From NCBI RefSeq assembly GCF_018130955.1, contig NZ_JAFCJM010000001.1, positions 281,703 to 345,702 on the forward strand: a DNA stretch of 64,000 nucleotides, given 5' to 3'. The notes beneath the pieces were generated by a model. It was not told the DNA's origin, did not search any database, and saw only the letters and a list, made by a program, of their open reading frames with translations. Source of the DNA: Bradyrhizobium liaoningense (GTDB lineage: Bacteria; Pseudomonadota; Alphaproteobacteria; Rhizobiales; Xanthobacteraceae). Position 1 is the stretch's first letter, and every line of letters starts with the position of its first letter. Made by a program: the position numbers and the translations under genes. Below are positions 17,521 through 25,843 of the stretch, in pieces.

Positions 17521-17690
17521 TTCGTCATGCCCGGGCAGAAGCGCGTCTTCGCGCTAGATGACCCGGGCATCCATCACCTTCGGAAGTGTCTTTGAAGGGC
17601 GATGGATTGCCGCGCCTACGCCTCGCCGAAGAGGCTTCGGCCTCGCAGGCGGATCAAGCCCGGCAGTGACACCGAATTCTCGAACTCACC
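17521..17690. repeat. Palindromic repeats between pirin and wrbA genes
   Basis: ATGCCCGGG (17527-17535) pairs with CCCGGGCAT (17562-17570) around a GCGCGTCTTCGCGC mini-hairpin. A second GC-rich imperfect palindrome follows at about 17600-17680 (GCCGAAGAGGCTTCGGC core). Both fit dispersed intergenic repeats; they leave only a short leader before wrbA. Confidence 0.55.
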
Positions 17691-17712
17691 CATCACCCCA
17701 ACGGAGACCATC

Positions 17713-18312
17713 ATGGCAAAAGTTCTCGTCCTCTACTATTCCGCCTACGGCCACATCGAAGCGATGGCGAATGCCGTCGCTCAAGGCGCGCGCGAAGCAG
17801 GCGCGACCGTCGACATCAAGCGCGTGCCTGAGCTCGTGCCGGCCGAAGTCGCAAAGGCCTCGTATTACAAGGTCGACCAGGCCGCACCGGTCGCGAAGAT
17901 CGAGGACCTCGTGAATTACGACGCGATCATCGTCGGCACCGGCACCCGCTTCGGCCGCATGTCGTCGCAGATGGCGAACTTCCTCGACCAGGCCGGCGGG
18001 CTCTGGGCCAAGGGCGCGCTGCACGGCAAAGTCGGCGGTGCCTTCACATCGACCGCGACCCAGCATGGCGGCCAGGAAACCACGCTGTTCTCGATCATCA
18101 CCAACCTCCTGCATTTCGGCATGGTCGTGGTCGGCATGAACTACGGCTTTGCCGGCCAGATGAAGCTCGATGAAGTGACGGGCGGTGCGCCCTATGGCGC
18201 CACTACCATCACCGGCGGCGACGGCAGCCGCCAGCCCAGCGCCAACGAGCTCGCCGGCGCGCGCTATCAGGGGCGCGCGATCGCGGAGACCGCGAACAAG
18301 CTGCATGGCTGA
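17713..18312 (+). CDS. wrbA: NAD(P)H:quinone oxidoreductase WrbA
   Basis: WrbA is a flavodoxin-like FMN enzyme that reduces quinones by two electrons. The 199-residue length is exactly typical. FMN-binding segments are [12 protein letters not shown] (phosphate loop), [12 protein letters not shown] and [15 protein letters not shown]. The ATG at 17713 follows GGAGACCATC. A longer frame reaches into the palindromic repeat and is not credible. Confidence 0.95.
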   Translation: MAKVLVLYYSAYGHIEAMANAVAQGAREAGATVDIKRVPELVPAEVAKASYYKVDQAAPVAKIEDLVNYDAIIVGTGTRFGRMSSQMANFLDQAGGLWAKGALHGKVGGAFTSTATQHGGQETTLFSIITNLLHFGMVVVGMNYGFAGQMKLDEVTGGAPYGATTITGGDGSRQPSANELAGARYQGRAIAETANKLHG

Positions 18313-18371
18313 TGCGCTTCGGGGCGGCACTCTCTTTTGCGGGTGCCGCCCCAAAAGGAGAATTTGACGGC

Positions 18372-18509
18372 ATGGCGGTGATTGAAGTTCTCATGATGGC
18401 GCAGATGATCCGGCGGCCGGTGCAGGCGCTGGCGCGGCGCTGGTATTGCCGCAGCCTGTTCCGCGCCTCGCGCGGCCGGCTGCATTGCGACGGCTGCAAG
18501 GAAACGTAA
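18372..18509 (+). CDS. Possible very small protein (45 aa)
   Basis: MAVIEVLMMAQMIRRPVQAL followed by an Arg/Cys-rich end (CDGCKET). AAAGGAG stands about ten bases upstream of the ATG at 18372. It lies 60 bases after wrbA. No family is recognised and such a short frame in GC-rich DNA may be chance. Confidence 0.35.
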   Translation: MAVIEVLMMAQMIRRPVQALARRWYCRSLFRASRGRLHCDGCKET

Positions 18510-18528
18510 TACGGGATCGTAACGCCTT

Positions 18529-19062
18529 CTACTCCGCTTTCTTCCTGAGCAGTTCACGACCGATCGGGCGAACCGGCTCGCTGCGCAACACCAGTGATGT
18601 CGTCACCGCGCCAAATCCTGCGATCCGGTCCACGATCGTCTCGAGGTCCTCCGGCGCCGGCACGAGCACCTTGAGCACAAAGCAATCCTCGCCCGTCACG
18701 CGATGGACTTCGATGATATTCGGGATCTCGCCGAACTTCCTGAGACAGGTCTTGATGTGCTCGTGCGACGTGCGCAGCCGGACCAGCGCCATCAGCCCCA
18801 GCCCAAGCGCACGCGGATTGACCCGCGCCCCATAGCCTTCGATGATGCCGGCTTCCTCGAGGCGCTTGACGCGCTCGGAGATCGCCGGCTGGGACAAGCC
18901 GATCGCGCGCCCGAGCTCGGACAGAGCTACGCGCGCATTCACCTGCAGCGCTTCGAGGATTTTGAGATCCTTGCCGTCGACGCTCCCGAAACGATCCAAC
19001 CGAATTCTCCGTTCCACCTTGAGATCATCGGCAAATGGATGATCCGGCCGATGACTTGCCAT
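18529..19062 (-). CDS. Lrp/AsnC-family transcriptional regulator
   Basis: This protein has up to 177 residues: an N-terminal helix-turn-helix (DLKILEALQVNARVALSELG, then GLSQPAISERVKRLEEAGII) and a C-terminal RAM/AsnC ligand-binding domain (VLKVLVPAPEDLETIVDRIA). The start is uncertain. The ATG at 19062 gives a 27-residue leader, while an in-frame TTG (MDRFGSVDGKD) behind CGGAGAATTCGG would give the usual family length. It is divergent from the small serine hydrolase, a possible target. Confidence 0.9.
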   Translation of the reverse strand: MASHRPDHPFADDLKVERRIRLDRFGSVDGKDLKILEALQVNARVALSELGRAIGLSQPAISERVKRLEEAGIIEGYGARVNPRALGLGLMALVRLRTSHEHIKTCLRKFGEIPNIIEVHRVTGEDCFVLKVLVPAPEDLETIVDRIAGFGAVTTSLVLRSEPVRPIGRELLRKKAE

Positions 19063-19121
19063 GTCATGCAGGACCGGGACCGGTCACACTGCGCGCTCAC
19101 CCCTGATATCACGAGGACGGC

Positions 19122-19664
19122 ATGCGCAAAATGATCACTCTCCCCGGCATCGGAGGTTCGGGAGACACGCACTGGCAGACGCTGTGGGAGCGGGCCGAAT
19201 CTGGCTTCATGCGCTTTAAGCCCGCGAGCTGGGATCATCCGCACCTGGACGATTGGATACAGTCGCTGGAGCACGCCGTCGCTGCCTGCGACGGGCCGCC
19301 CGTGCTCGTCGCGCACAGCCTCGCCTGCCTGCTGGTGGCCCATTGGGCCGCACGGTCATCATCACCAGTCGCGGGCACGTTCCTGGTATCCGTCCCCGAT
19401 CCCGAAGGTAGCGCGTTTCCGGCCGAGGCCGCTTCGTTTCGATCCGTGCCGACCGCGCCGCTACGCTGTCCATCGCTCGTGATCGCGAGCACCGACGACC
19501 CCTATGGCGAACTCACGCAGACGCGGCGACGGGCACACGAATGGCGGTCGGGGTTGATCGTTGCCGGCGCGCTCGGCCACATCAACGCATCGAGTGGGCT
19601 CGGCGACTGGCCGCAGGGGCGAGGATTGCTGGACGCCTTCTGCGCCGGTCTCGCAAGAGGATGA
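19122..19664 (+). CDS. RBBP9/YdeN-type serine hydrolase
   Basis: This is a 180-residue compact alpha/beta hydrolase of the RBBP9/YdeN family. It has LPGIGGSGDTHWQTLWE at the N-terminus, nucleophile Ser in VAHSLAC, acid in ASTDDPYGE and catalytic His in GALGHINASSGLGDW. The usual elbow is HSLGC; here Ala replaces Gly, a mild oddity. It is divergent from the Lrp regulator gene and ends 7 bases before the convergent acyltransferase-like gene. Confidence 0.82.
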   Translation: MRKMITLPGIGGSGDTHWQTLWERAESGFMRFKPASWDHPHLDDWIQSLEHAVAACDGPPVLVAHSLACLLVAHWAARSSSPVAGTFLVSVPDPEGSAFPAEAASFRSVPTAPLRCPSLVIASTDDPYGELTQTRRRAHEWRSGLIVAGALGHINASSGLGDWPQGRGLLDAFCAGLARG

Positions 19665-19671
19665 GCAGCGA

Positions 19672-20640
19672 TTAGCTGTCGAACAGCGCCGCTTCCGTAA
19701 ACGCGAGGTCGCCGAGTCGCGGCGGCCGCGGGCCCTTGGCGTATTTTCGGCCGCGCTTCTCCGAATACCAGCCGACGATCCCCGATGCGGGGTGGTTCGC
19801 ATCGAAGCGAACCAGCAGGCCGCCGCGCTTGGCGAGGAAGCGTCCGATATTTCCGGCAAACCTCACGAGTTCGGCGGTGTCCCGGCAATAGAGCAGGCGA
19901 TAGACGGGCACGAGGTCCTTGACCAGGTGCTTCTGAAACACGAAGGGATGGCACGTCTCGCCGGCACGCACGACGACGCTGAGGCAGCCAAAGGACGCAT
20001 GCTGGCGCAGCAGGTCGGCCTCGAAGGCTGAAAGCCCGTCGGCATGGTCTTCCCTGAACTGCTCGACGGTGGCACGCGGCGCGGGCCTCGAAAGCGCGAG
20101 CGCGCCGTACATCTGCCCCCTGCAATAGACTGAAAATCCCTGTGCCTCCACGGTCGCCCAGGTGTGCGGCGCCGGCGTGATGTTGAAATAGGTCACGCTC
20201 TTGTCGCGCGTCGCAGCGCGAACCATCTGCGAGCCGAACATCCTGAACTCGGGCTCGACATACCAGCTCGAGACATTGCAGCGAATGACGGTCTCGCCGT
20301 CTGCATGCAGCTCCGAAAACAAGAGCAGGATGACGCCGACCGGCACACCGCCGCGATCGAGGCAATAGCCGAACGCGGGATAGCCGGCCGGGCGCGCGCG
20401 CTGGGCATGACGCGCTAACCCGCGGCGCCAGTATTCGTTGGAGCGAAACGCAAAACCCTTGGTGAGCAGCGCGGCAATGGCCGGCAGATCGCTCTCGGCG
20501 ATCTCGCGAACCTTCACGCCCGCCCCGGACGGCGGCGCAGGCATTGCACTCGGCGGATTCGAATTGTCCGTAAGCTGCACGTGCGCGCGACCCAAATGAT
20601 CCATACTGCGACGATCGGTATCACAGCCAAATTGACGCAT
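19672..20640 (-). CDS. GNAT-like acyltransferase of the polysaccharide locus
   Basis: This 322-residue protein opens with a polar 40-residue leader and then a GNAT-type start (KVREIAESDLPAIAALLTKG). It contains CLDRGGVPVGVILLLFSEL and SSWYVEPEFRMFGSQMVRAA, which look like GNAT core strands. Proteins of this kind often sit in rhizobial exopolysaccharide loci, where acylation of sugars is expected. The catalytic role is inferred. The long leader suggests the real start could be downstream (an internal ATG, MPAPPSG). Confidence 0.6.
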   Translation of the reverse strand: MRQFGCDTDRRSMDHLGRAHVQLTDNSNPPSAMPAPPSGAGVKVREIAESDLPAIAALLTKGFAFRSNEYWRRGLARHAQRARPAGYPAFGYCLDRGGVPVGVILLLFSELHADGETVIRCNVSSWYVEPEFRMFGSQMVRAATRDKSVTYFNITPAPHTWATVEAQGFSVYCRGQMYGALALSRPAPRATVEQFREDHADGLSAFEADLLRQHASFGCLSVVVRAGETCHPFVFQKHLVKDLVPVYRLLYCRDTAELVRFAGNIGRFLAKRGGLLVRFDANHPASGIVGWYSEKRGRKYAKGPRPPRLGDLAFTEAALFDS

Positions 20641-20750
20641 GGTGGATAACAGTATGTCGCGTTTCTTGCTTACAAAAGCAGCTGATAGCGACGACTTCGC
20701 TTGCGTTTACCTTAATGACGCCCAGCGCGCACAAGGATATCCGCGCCGAA

Positions 20751-22109
20751 CTACCGCCGCGGCACGCGGATCATGAACGTTTCGCCTTCGCCGAGATCGC
20801 CCAGAACGTTGCGTCCGCCGGTCGCGGCAACGCGGCGGCGCAATCCTTCCCAACCCCAGATCTCGACCGTATGCGCCCAGTCGGGCAGCGTCAGCTCGAG
20901 CGCGCGGCCGGGCTTGTCCGTCCATCCCTGCAGGTTCTGCCAGACGTAGAGTTCGGCGTCCGGACTCGTCAGCGTATAAAGGCCGCGACTCTTGTCGATC
21001 GACGTCAGCGTCATGTCGCCGGCGAGCCGCAAGATCGTCTGCAGCACCACGCCGCGGATCTCCGGCGACCACGGGTTCTCGGTGACGGCCATGGCGTAGT
21101 GCGGGCCGTCGACGCGCGGCGTGTCCGCGAGATTCCAGGGAAATGCCAGCGCCATCGCAGGCGAATGCCCGTCCTGGCCGACAATCCCGACCTGATCCCA
21201 GAACGCGCTCAGAAACAATTTGCCGAGCACCCTGGAGTCGTCCCACTCCCCTGCCCGCGCCACGTTGAATTCGGTGGCGTAGAACCTGACGTCGCGCTTC
21301 AATCCCATCGCCTGCTTGACGCGGTCGAAGCAGGTTTGCGCGGAGAACTCGCGGCCGCGCGTGATCGGGTACCAGCGGTCGTTGTAGTAGGTGTGCAGAT
21401 CGATGCCGTCGAGGCGGCCGTCTTCCAGCAGATCCGCGATCGCGGGCCCGTAACCGCGCAAGGTTGCATCGAGATGCGAATTGCAGGTCGCAAAGCCGCC
21501 CGGGACGACGCGCAAGGTGGCGTCGACACTGTGCACGCCATCGGCAAGTCCCGCCAAAGCGTCGTGGTAGGCCTGGCGCGGAATGTTGGCGAGCACGTCC
21601 GGTTCGTTGATGGCTGAGAAAACGGTGGCGCCCCATCCCGAGATACCGTTTTCCTTCGCCCATTCACCATCCGGGCGGAATCGATCCGCGATCGCCTTCC
21701 CGGCTTGGAACCAGTCGTTATACGATCCGATCGGTTGCGGAGGATCGAGCGTCTGATAGCTGCCGTCATATTCGAGCAGGATGATCGGCGTAATTCCATT
21801 CTTGTGCGCTTCGAGCATGCCTGCATCGAAATCTTTGGGTGTCGGAATGCGCGCGACCGTCCGCCAGCCGTAGGAATTCATTCGTCCGAGTTTGGCCCCG
21901 ACGCCGTGCAGGGCCTCATAGAGCTGCTCAACGGCGGGCTTGCCCGCAAGATGCGTCACGAGGTTGCCGCCGCCGATGCGATCCCTCAGCCGTTCATTGC
22001 CTGCGCGGTCCGGCGGCGTGGCCTGCGCCACAGCCGGACATGACGCAATGGTTAACGCGACTGCGAGAATGTCACGCAAACTAGAACGAATTTGCAATGC
22101 GAGCTTCAT
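20751..22109 (-). CDS. Secreted clan GH-A-like glycoside hydrolase
   Basis: This is a 452-residue exported (beta/alpha)8-type glycosidase. The signal peptide is MKLALQIRSSLRDILAVALT, ending PAVAQA. The putative acid/base Glu is in FSAINEPDVLAN and the putative nucleophile Glu in RFYATEFNVARAG, the spacing expected for clan A enzymes such as GH39. A C-terminal beta domain follows. The start is the ATG at 22109 (an in-frame TTG at 22121 is the alternative). Its place in the locus suggests polysaccharide trimming. The start lies only 11 bases from the divergent glycosyltransferase start. Confidence 0.75.
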   Translation of the reverse strand: MKLALQIRSSLRDILAVALTIASCPAVAQATPPDRAGNERLRDRIGGGNLVTHLAGKPAVEQLYEALHGVGAKLGRMNSYGWRTVARIPTPKDFDAGMLEAHKNGITPIILLEYDGSYQTLDPPQPIGSYNDWFQAGKAIADRFRPDGEWAKENGISGWGATVFSAINEPDVLANIPRQAYHDALAGLADGVHSVDATLRVVPGGFATCNSHLDATLRGYGPAIADLLEDGRLDGIDLHTYYNDRWYPITRGREFSAQTCFDRVKQAMGLKRDVRFYATEFNVARAGEWDDSRVLGKLFLSAFWDQVGIVGQDGHSPAMALAFPWNLADTPRVDGPHYAMAVTENPWSPEIRGVVLQTILRLAGDMTLTSIDKSRGLYTLTSPDAELYVWQNLQGWTDKPGRALELTLPDWAHTVEIWGWEGLRRRVAATGGRNVLGDLGEGETFMIRVPRR

Positions 22110-22120
22110 AGATAAGCCCA

Positions 22121-23326
22121 ATGACCCTTGAGATCGTCCAGGTCGTTCAGGAACTCAGCAGCGCCGGCGGCGTCGAGACCGTCGCCAGCGAGCTCGCGCG
22201 CATCTTTAACCGGAACGGCTTACCAAATGTTGTGCTGGCGAGCGCAGTCAGCCGCGAGCTTGAGCGCACCGCCAGCATCGAGCGCGTCATGCCCTGGCTG
22301 TCGCGGATCCCGACCCGCGGGCCGTTCCGCCATATCGGCCGGGCGATCGTGGTGCCGCTGTTCACGCTCGCGGTGACCCGCGCGCTCAGCCGCCATCCCG
22401 ACGCCGTCGTGATCAGCCATGGCGACAGCCTCAAGGGCGACGTGCTGGTCGTGCACGCCGTCAACGCGCAGAGCCTGGCCGAGAAGCGCAACGCCGGCCA
22501 GTGGCGCTGGAGGCTCAACCCCATGCATCTGTGGGTGAGCCTGAGGGAGCGCTGGATGATCGGCGGGCTGCGCTATCGCATCTTCGTCGCGGTGTCCTCG
22601 CGTGTCACGCAGGAGCTGCAACAATTCTACGACGTGCCCGCCTCCCGCATCCGCGTCATCTCCAATGGCATCGACCTCGATCGCTTCACGCCCGATCCGC
22701 TAGGCGGGCGGGCGATCCGCGCCGAATTCGGGATTCCCAACGACACAAAGTTGCTGCTGTTCGTCGGCCACGAATTCCATCGCAAGGGCCTGGCGCTCGC
22801 GATCGCTGCGCTGGAGAAGCTCGATGACGATGTCTGGCTGCTCGTCGTCGGCTCGGACGACCCTGCGCCCTATCGAAAGCTCGCGCACAAGGCGCGTACG
22901 CGGCTGATCTTTGCCGGCCACCGCTCCGACCTTCCGGCCATCTATTCGGCCGCGGATGCCTTCGTCCTGCCGACGGCGTATGAGACGTTCTCGCTGGTCT
23001 GCATGGAGGCCATGGCCTGCGCGCTGCCGGTGTTCGCGACATCGGTCGGCGGCATCGAGGAATATCTGGCCTGCGGCGTGAACGGTTTTCGGATCGAGCC
23101 GGACGCCGACGCCATCGCGGCCACGATCGCTGACGCACTTGCCGACCCTGATCTCATGACCCGCATGCGGGAGCGCGCTCGAGAGACCGCGCGCAACTAT
23201 AGCTGGGAGCGGGTCGGTGCGCAGTATATCGAGCTATTGAGGCAGATCGACGCGCTCAAGCATGGTGGCGACGAGATGCTGGAAGAGCGAGCGCCTCCAC
23301 TGCAGCCCGACACGCCGTCACGATAG
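22121..23326 (+). CDS. Glycosyltransferase family 4
   Basis: This 401-residue GT-B glycosyltransferase has the N-terminal acceptor-side loop SSAGGVETVASELARIFN. The donor-side Rossmann domain has FVGHEFHRKGLALAIAAL, VLPTAYETFSLVCMEAMACA (the E-x7-E motif) and FATSVGGIEEYL. It transfers a sugar from a nucleotide donor to a lipid-linked glycan. It is the only plus-strand gene of the locus. Its 3' end overlaps the convergent GT4 gene by 71 bases. No ribosome site is evident before the ATG. Confidence 0.9.
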   Translation: MTLEIVQVVQELSSAGGVETVASELARIFNRNGLPNVVLASAVSRELERTASIERVMPWLSRIPTRGPFRHIGRAIVVPLFTLAVTRALSRHPDAVVISHGDSLKGDVLVVHAVNAQSLAEKRNAGQWRWRLNPMHLWVSLRERWMIGGLRYRIFVAVSSRVTQELQQFYDVPASRIRVISNGIDLDRFTPDPLGGRAIRAEFGIPNDTKLLLFVGHEFHRKGLALAIAALEKLDDDVWLLVVGSDDPAPYRKLAHKARTRLIFAGHRSDLPAIYSAADAFVLPTAYETFSLVCMEAMACALPVFATSVGGIEEYLACGVNGFRIEPDADAIAATIADALADPDLMTRMRERARETARNYSWERVGAQYIELLRQIDALKHGGDEMLEERAPPLQPDTPSR

Positions 23327-24413
23327 CGCTAGCCACCGCATCGTAAGTGAAGCGCTGTTCGACGTTGCGGCGCGCCGCCTGCCCCGTCGCCTGCACCAGC
23401 GCGGCGTTGTCGGTAAGGCTGGCGAGCAGCTTGCTGAGACTATCCGGATCGCGCTCCGGCACGATCCAGCCGCCATCGCCGACGACGTCGGGTATCGCAC
23501 CGCAAGTCGACCCGATCACGGGGATGCCGCAAGCCTGCGCCTCGATGATCACGCGCCCGAACTGCTCGCGAACGGCCTTCGTGGTGCGGGTCAGCAGCAC
23601 CAGCGCATCGAGGCCGCGGATAAAGTTCGCGACATCGGCGGGCGCCCCCCAGCCGCGGAAATCCACCCGCCCCGCAAGGCCGAGCTCTTCGACGCGCTGG
23701 CGCAGCCTCTCCTCATAGAGACCCTCGCCCATGATGCTGAACGAAACGGACGAGGCGCCGCGCGCCATCGCATCGAGCACGTCGTCGAGGCCCTTCTCCT
23801 CGATGAGGCGTCCGACATAGCCGATCCTGAACGATTGTCCACGCGCCGGGACACCGGGGGAAAAGGTCTTGAGATCGACACCGTAGCCGATCGGCGTCAC
23901 CGGCCCGGCATAGCCGCGCGCGCGGACGACCGCGGTGGCATCGGGGCTGCGCGACAGTACGTGGTCGGTGTGCCCCAGCACGTGCTTGCGGATCGATTCG
24001 AACGGCGGCGGCAAGCGCTTGAGGATGTTCTGGTCGACCTCCAGCACCAGGGCTGCGCGGCGCCTGAGGAGCTGCGCCTGAAGCGCGACGACGCTCCACG
24101 GCTCTTCCCAGAGATGGATGACGTCCGGATCGAGCTCACGCAACAGGCGGCGCAAACCGGGATAGAAGTGGAGATACCAGTTCATCGGACCCGCATGCGG
24201 AATCCGGATCGGCAGCACGTGCACCGATACCCCATCGGCCTGGAACGGCTCGGCCGTCATGGTGCGGCCGAACTCCTGCCAGGTCGCCGGCATCACCAGA
24301 TGCATGTCGACGTCGGGACGGGACGCGAAATGGCGATAGCGCAGCCGCCCGGCCTCACTGCTGACAGCCGGGTGTGCGATTGACACGATCCGCAGCGGCG
24401 CGCCGTCAGACAC
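23256..24413 (-). CDS. Glycosyltransferase family 4
   Basis: This 385-residue GT-B enzyme has FRIGYVGRLIEEKGLDDVLD (donor-domain start) and REQFGRVIIEAQACGIPVIG (E-x7-E). The start at 24413 overlaps the deacetylase stop by 8 bases, so translation is probably coupled. It is the last gene of the minus-strand polysaccharide operon and convergently overlaps the plus-strand GT4. Confidence 0.9.
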   Translation of the reverse strand: MSDGAPLRIVSIAHPAVSSEAGRLRYRHFASRPDVDMHLVMPATWQEFGRTMTAEPFQADGVSVHVLPIRIPHAGPMNWYLHFYPGLRRLLRELDPDVIHLWEEPWSVVALQAQLLRRRAALVLEVDQNILKRLPPPFESIRKHVLGHTDHVLSRSPDATAVVRARGYAGPVTPIGYGVDLKTFSPGVPARGQSFRIGYVGRLIEEKGLDDVLDAMARGASSVSFSIMGEGLYEERLRQRVEELGLAGRVDFRGWGAPADVANFIRGLDALVLLTRTTKAVREQFGRVIIEAQACGIPVIGSTCGAIPDVVGDGGWIVPERDPDSLSKLLASLTDNAALVQATGQAARRNVEQRFTYDAVASAIVTACRAAVEALALPASRRHHA

Positions 24414-25407
24414 GCCCCAGCACCCTTGCCGCCGTCCCGGTGAAGCCCATCAGGTGCATTTCCATCGCGGCGAGGCTGCGATGGCCGCCGTTGATGGTGT
24501 TGCGCGGCAGGCTGAACGCGTCGCGCCCGCGGCGCACCAGGCCCTTGCGCGTGGTGGCGGCGCTGCGGAAGCCCGCACGCTGCGCCAGCTCGAAATCGCG
24601 CGGGCCGCAATCGACGGCCCGGCCGTAAGGAAACGCGAAGTGCTCGACGCGGATGCCGAGGCGCTCGTTCAGGCGGCTACGCGACTGCTCGAGCTCCGCC
24701 ATCGCCGCTTCAGGGTCCAGCGAGGAAATGCGTGCATGGGTGACGGTGTGCGCTCCGATCTCGAACAGCGGATCGTGAGCAAGCTCGGCCAGCATCTCCC
24801 AGGAGATAGCGTGCTTCCAGTGCACGGCCTCGATATCGATCCCATTGGCTGCGCAGAACGCGGCATAGTGCTTGTCGGCTTCGAGACCATCCCAGGATGC
24901 AGCGATGCGACGATAGGCCGCCCGCCTCGCTTCGCCGCTGTCGAGCACGACTGTTTCATCGCCCACCCGCACGAGGTCGCGATTGAGCAGCGCGTCTTCA
25001 AGCCCGGACGACCAGAGCGACAAGGTTCCGTCGGGAATTCCGGTGGTGACGAAGAGCGTCAGCGGCACCTGATGCTTTCGGAACAGGGGCGCGACCACCT
25101 CGAACGTGTCGCGATAGCAATCGTCGATCGAGAAGTTCACATAGTTGCCGCGGTCGCCGCTGGACATGCGGCGCTGCGCCTCGCTCATCGTCACCACGTC
25201 CCAGCTCTGCGCGGCGAGATAGGTCAGGAATTTGTCGAGGAACGCGACGTCGATGTAGAAATTGCGATTGGGCAGCTCTTCCCAGAGGGCCGAAGGCGCG
25301 GCGCGATGAAAGGTGAACAGGCAGCCTCGCGGTCCCAGGGCGCGGTCAGTCGCCTTGGCAAACGGCAACGCAAGTGCACTGGCTGTCGCGAACAGCAACA
25401 CTTTCAA
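24406..25407 (-). CDS. Polysaccharide deacetylase (NodB-homology)
   Basis: This is a 333-residue carbohydrate esterase 4-type protein. Metal/catalytic motifs are NFSIDDCYRD (the two Asp), HTVTHARIS (His-x3-His) and FAFPYGRAVD. It probably removes N- or O-acetyl groups from the exported glycan. The frame opens at 25440, but the TTG at 25407 is preferred: GGGAG lies five bases before it and it overlaps the preceding stop as TTGA. An N-terminal hydrophobic stretch (VLLFATASALALPFA) suggests export or anchoring. Confidence 0.83.
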   Translation of the reverse strand: MKVLLFATASALALPFAKATDRALGPRGCLFTFHRAAPSALWEELPNRNFYIDVAFLDKFLTYLAAQSWDVVTMSEAQRRMSSGDRGNYVNFSIDDCYRDTFEVVAPLFRKHQVPLTLFVTTGIPDGTLSLWSSGLEDALLNRDLVRVGDETVVLDSGEARRAAYRRIAASWDGLEADKHYAAFCAANGIDIEAVHWKHAISWEMLAELAHDPLFEIGAHTVTHARISSLDPEAAMAELEQSRSRLNERLGIRVEHFAFPYGRAVDCGPRDFELAQRAGFRSAATTRKGLVRRGRDAFSLPRNTINGGHRSLAAMEMHLMGFTGTAARVLGRV

Positions 25408-25673
25408 CTCAGCTCCCAACTCACGCGCAGTGTCCTGCACACACGGTTCAGAACCGTCAGTCCCATGTCGGGGAGCAGGAGCCCGACTGCGAAACCGATG
25501 CAGGCGAGATAGGCGAGCCCCCCGATGAAAAGTCGAACCGGCAGTTCAGTTAACGAATTCTGAAGCAGCAGGTTATGATCGAGCAATAGCAGTGCGAGCA
25601 GCAGCGCAAAAGCCTGGAGTGTTAGGGCGTATCGTCGCTGCGCGCGCGTCAACACCTCGACGCGCGGATGCAT
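25404..25673 (-). CDS. Small membrane protein of the polysaccharide operon
   Basis: This is an 89-residue protein if started at the ATG at 25673 (MHPRVEVLTRAQRRYALTLQ); a GTG at 25742 would add 23 residues, and neither has a good ribosome site. Two transmembrane segments are predicted (AFALLLALLLLDHNLLLQ and FIGGLAYLACIGFAVGLLLP). Its coupling to the deacetylase gene (TTGA overlap) supports a real gene. The function is unknown; it may assist export or polymerisation. Confidence 0.6.
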   Translation of the reverse strand: MHPRVEVLTRAQRRYALTLQAFALLLALLLLDHNLLLQNSLTELPVRLFIGGLAYLACIGFAVGLLLPDMGLTVLNRVCRTLRVSWELS

Positions 25674-25843
25674 GATGCCACCATGAGCGTTTCCAAGGCG
25701 AAAATGCGATGAAATCTGCTCGGATGAGCCTGAATCGACCACACGCTTGGGTTAACGGACATATTAACGATACACGTAGAAACACGGAGGGGCACTGCAA
25801 GGACGCGGCGATTCCACGGCGTGAGCGCGATACCGCGCAGCGG

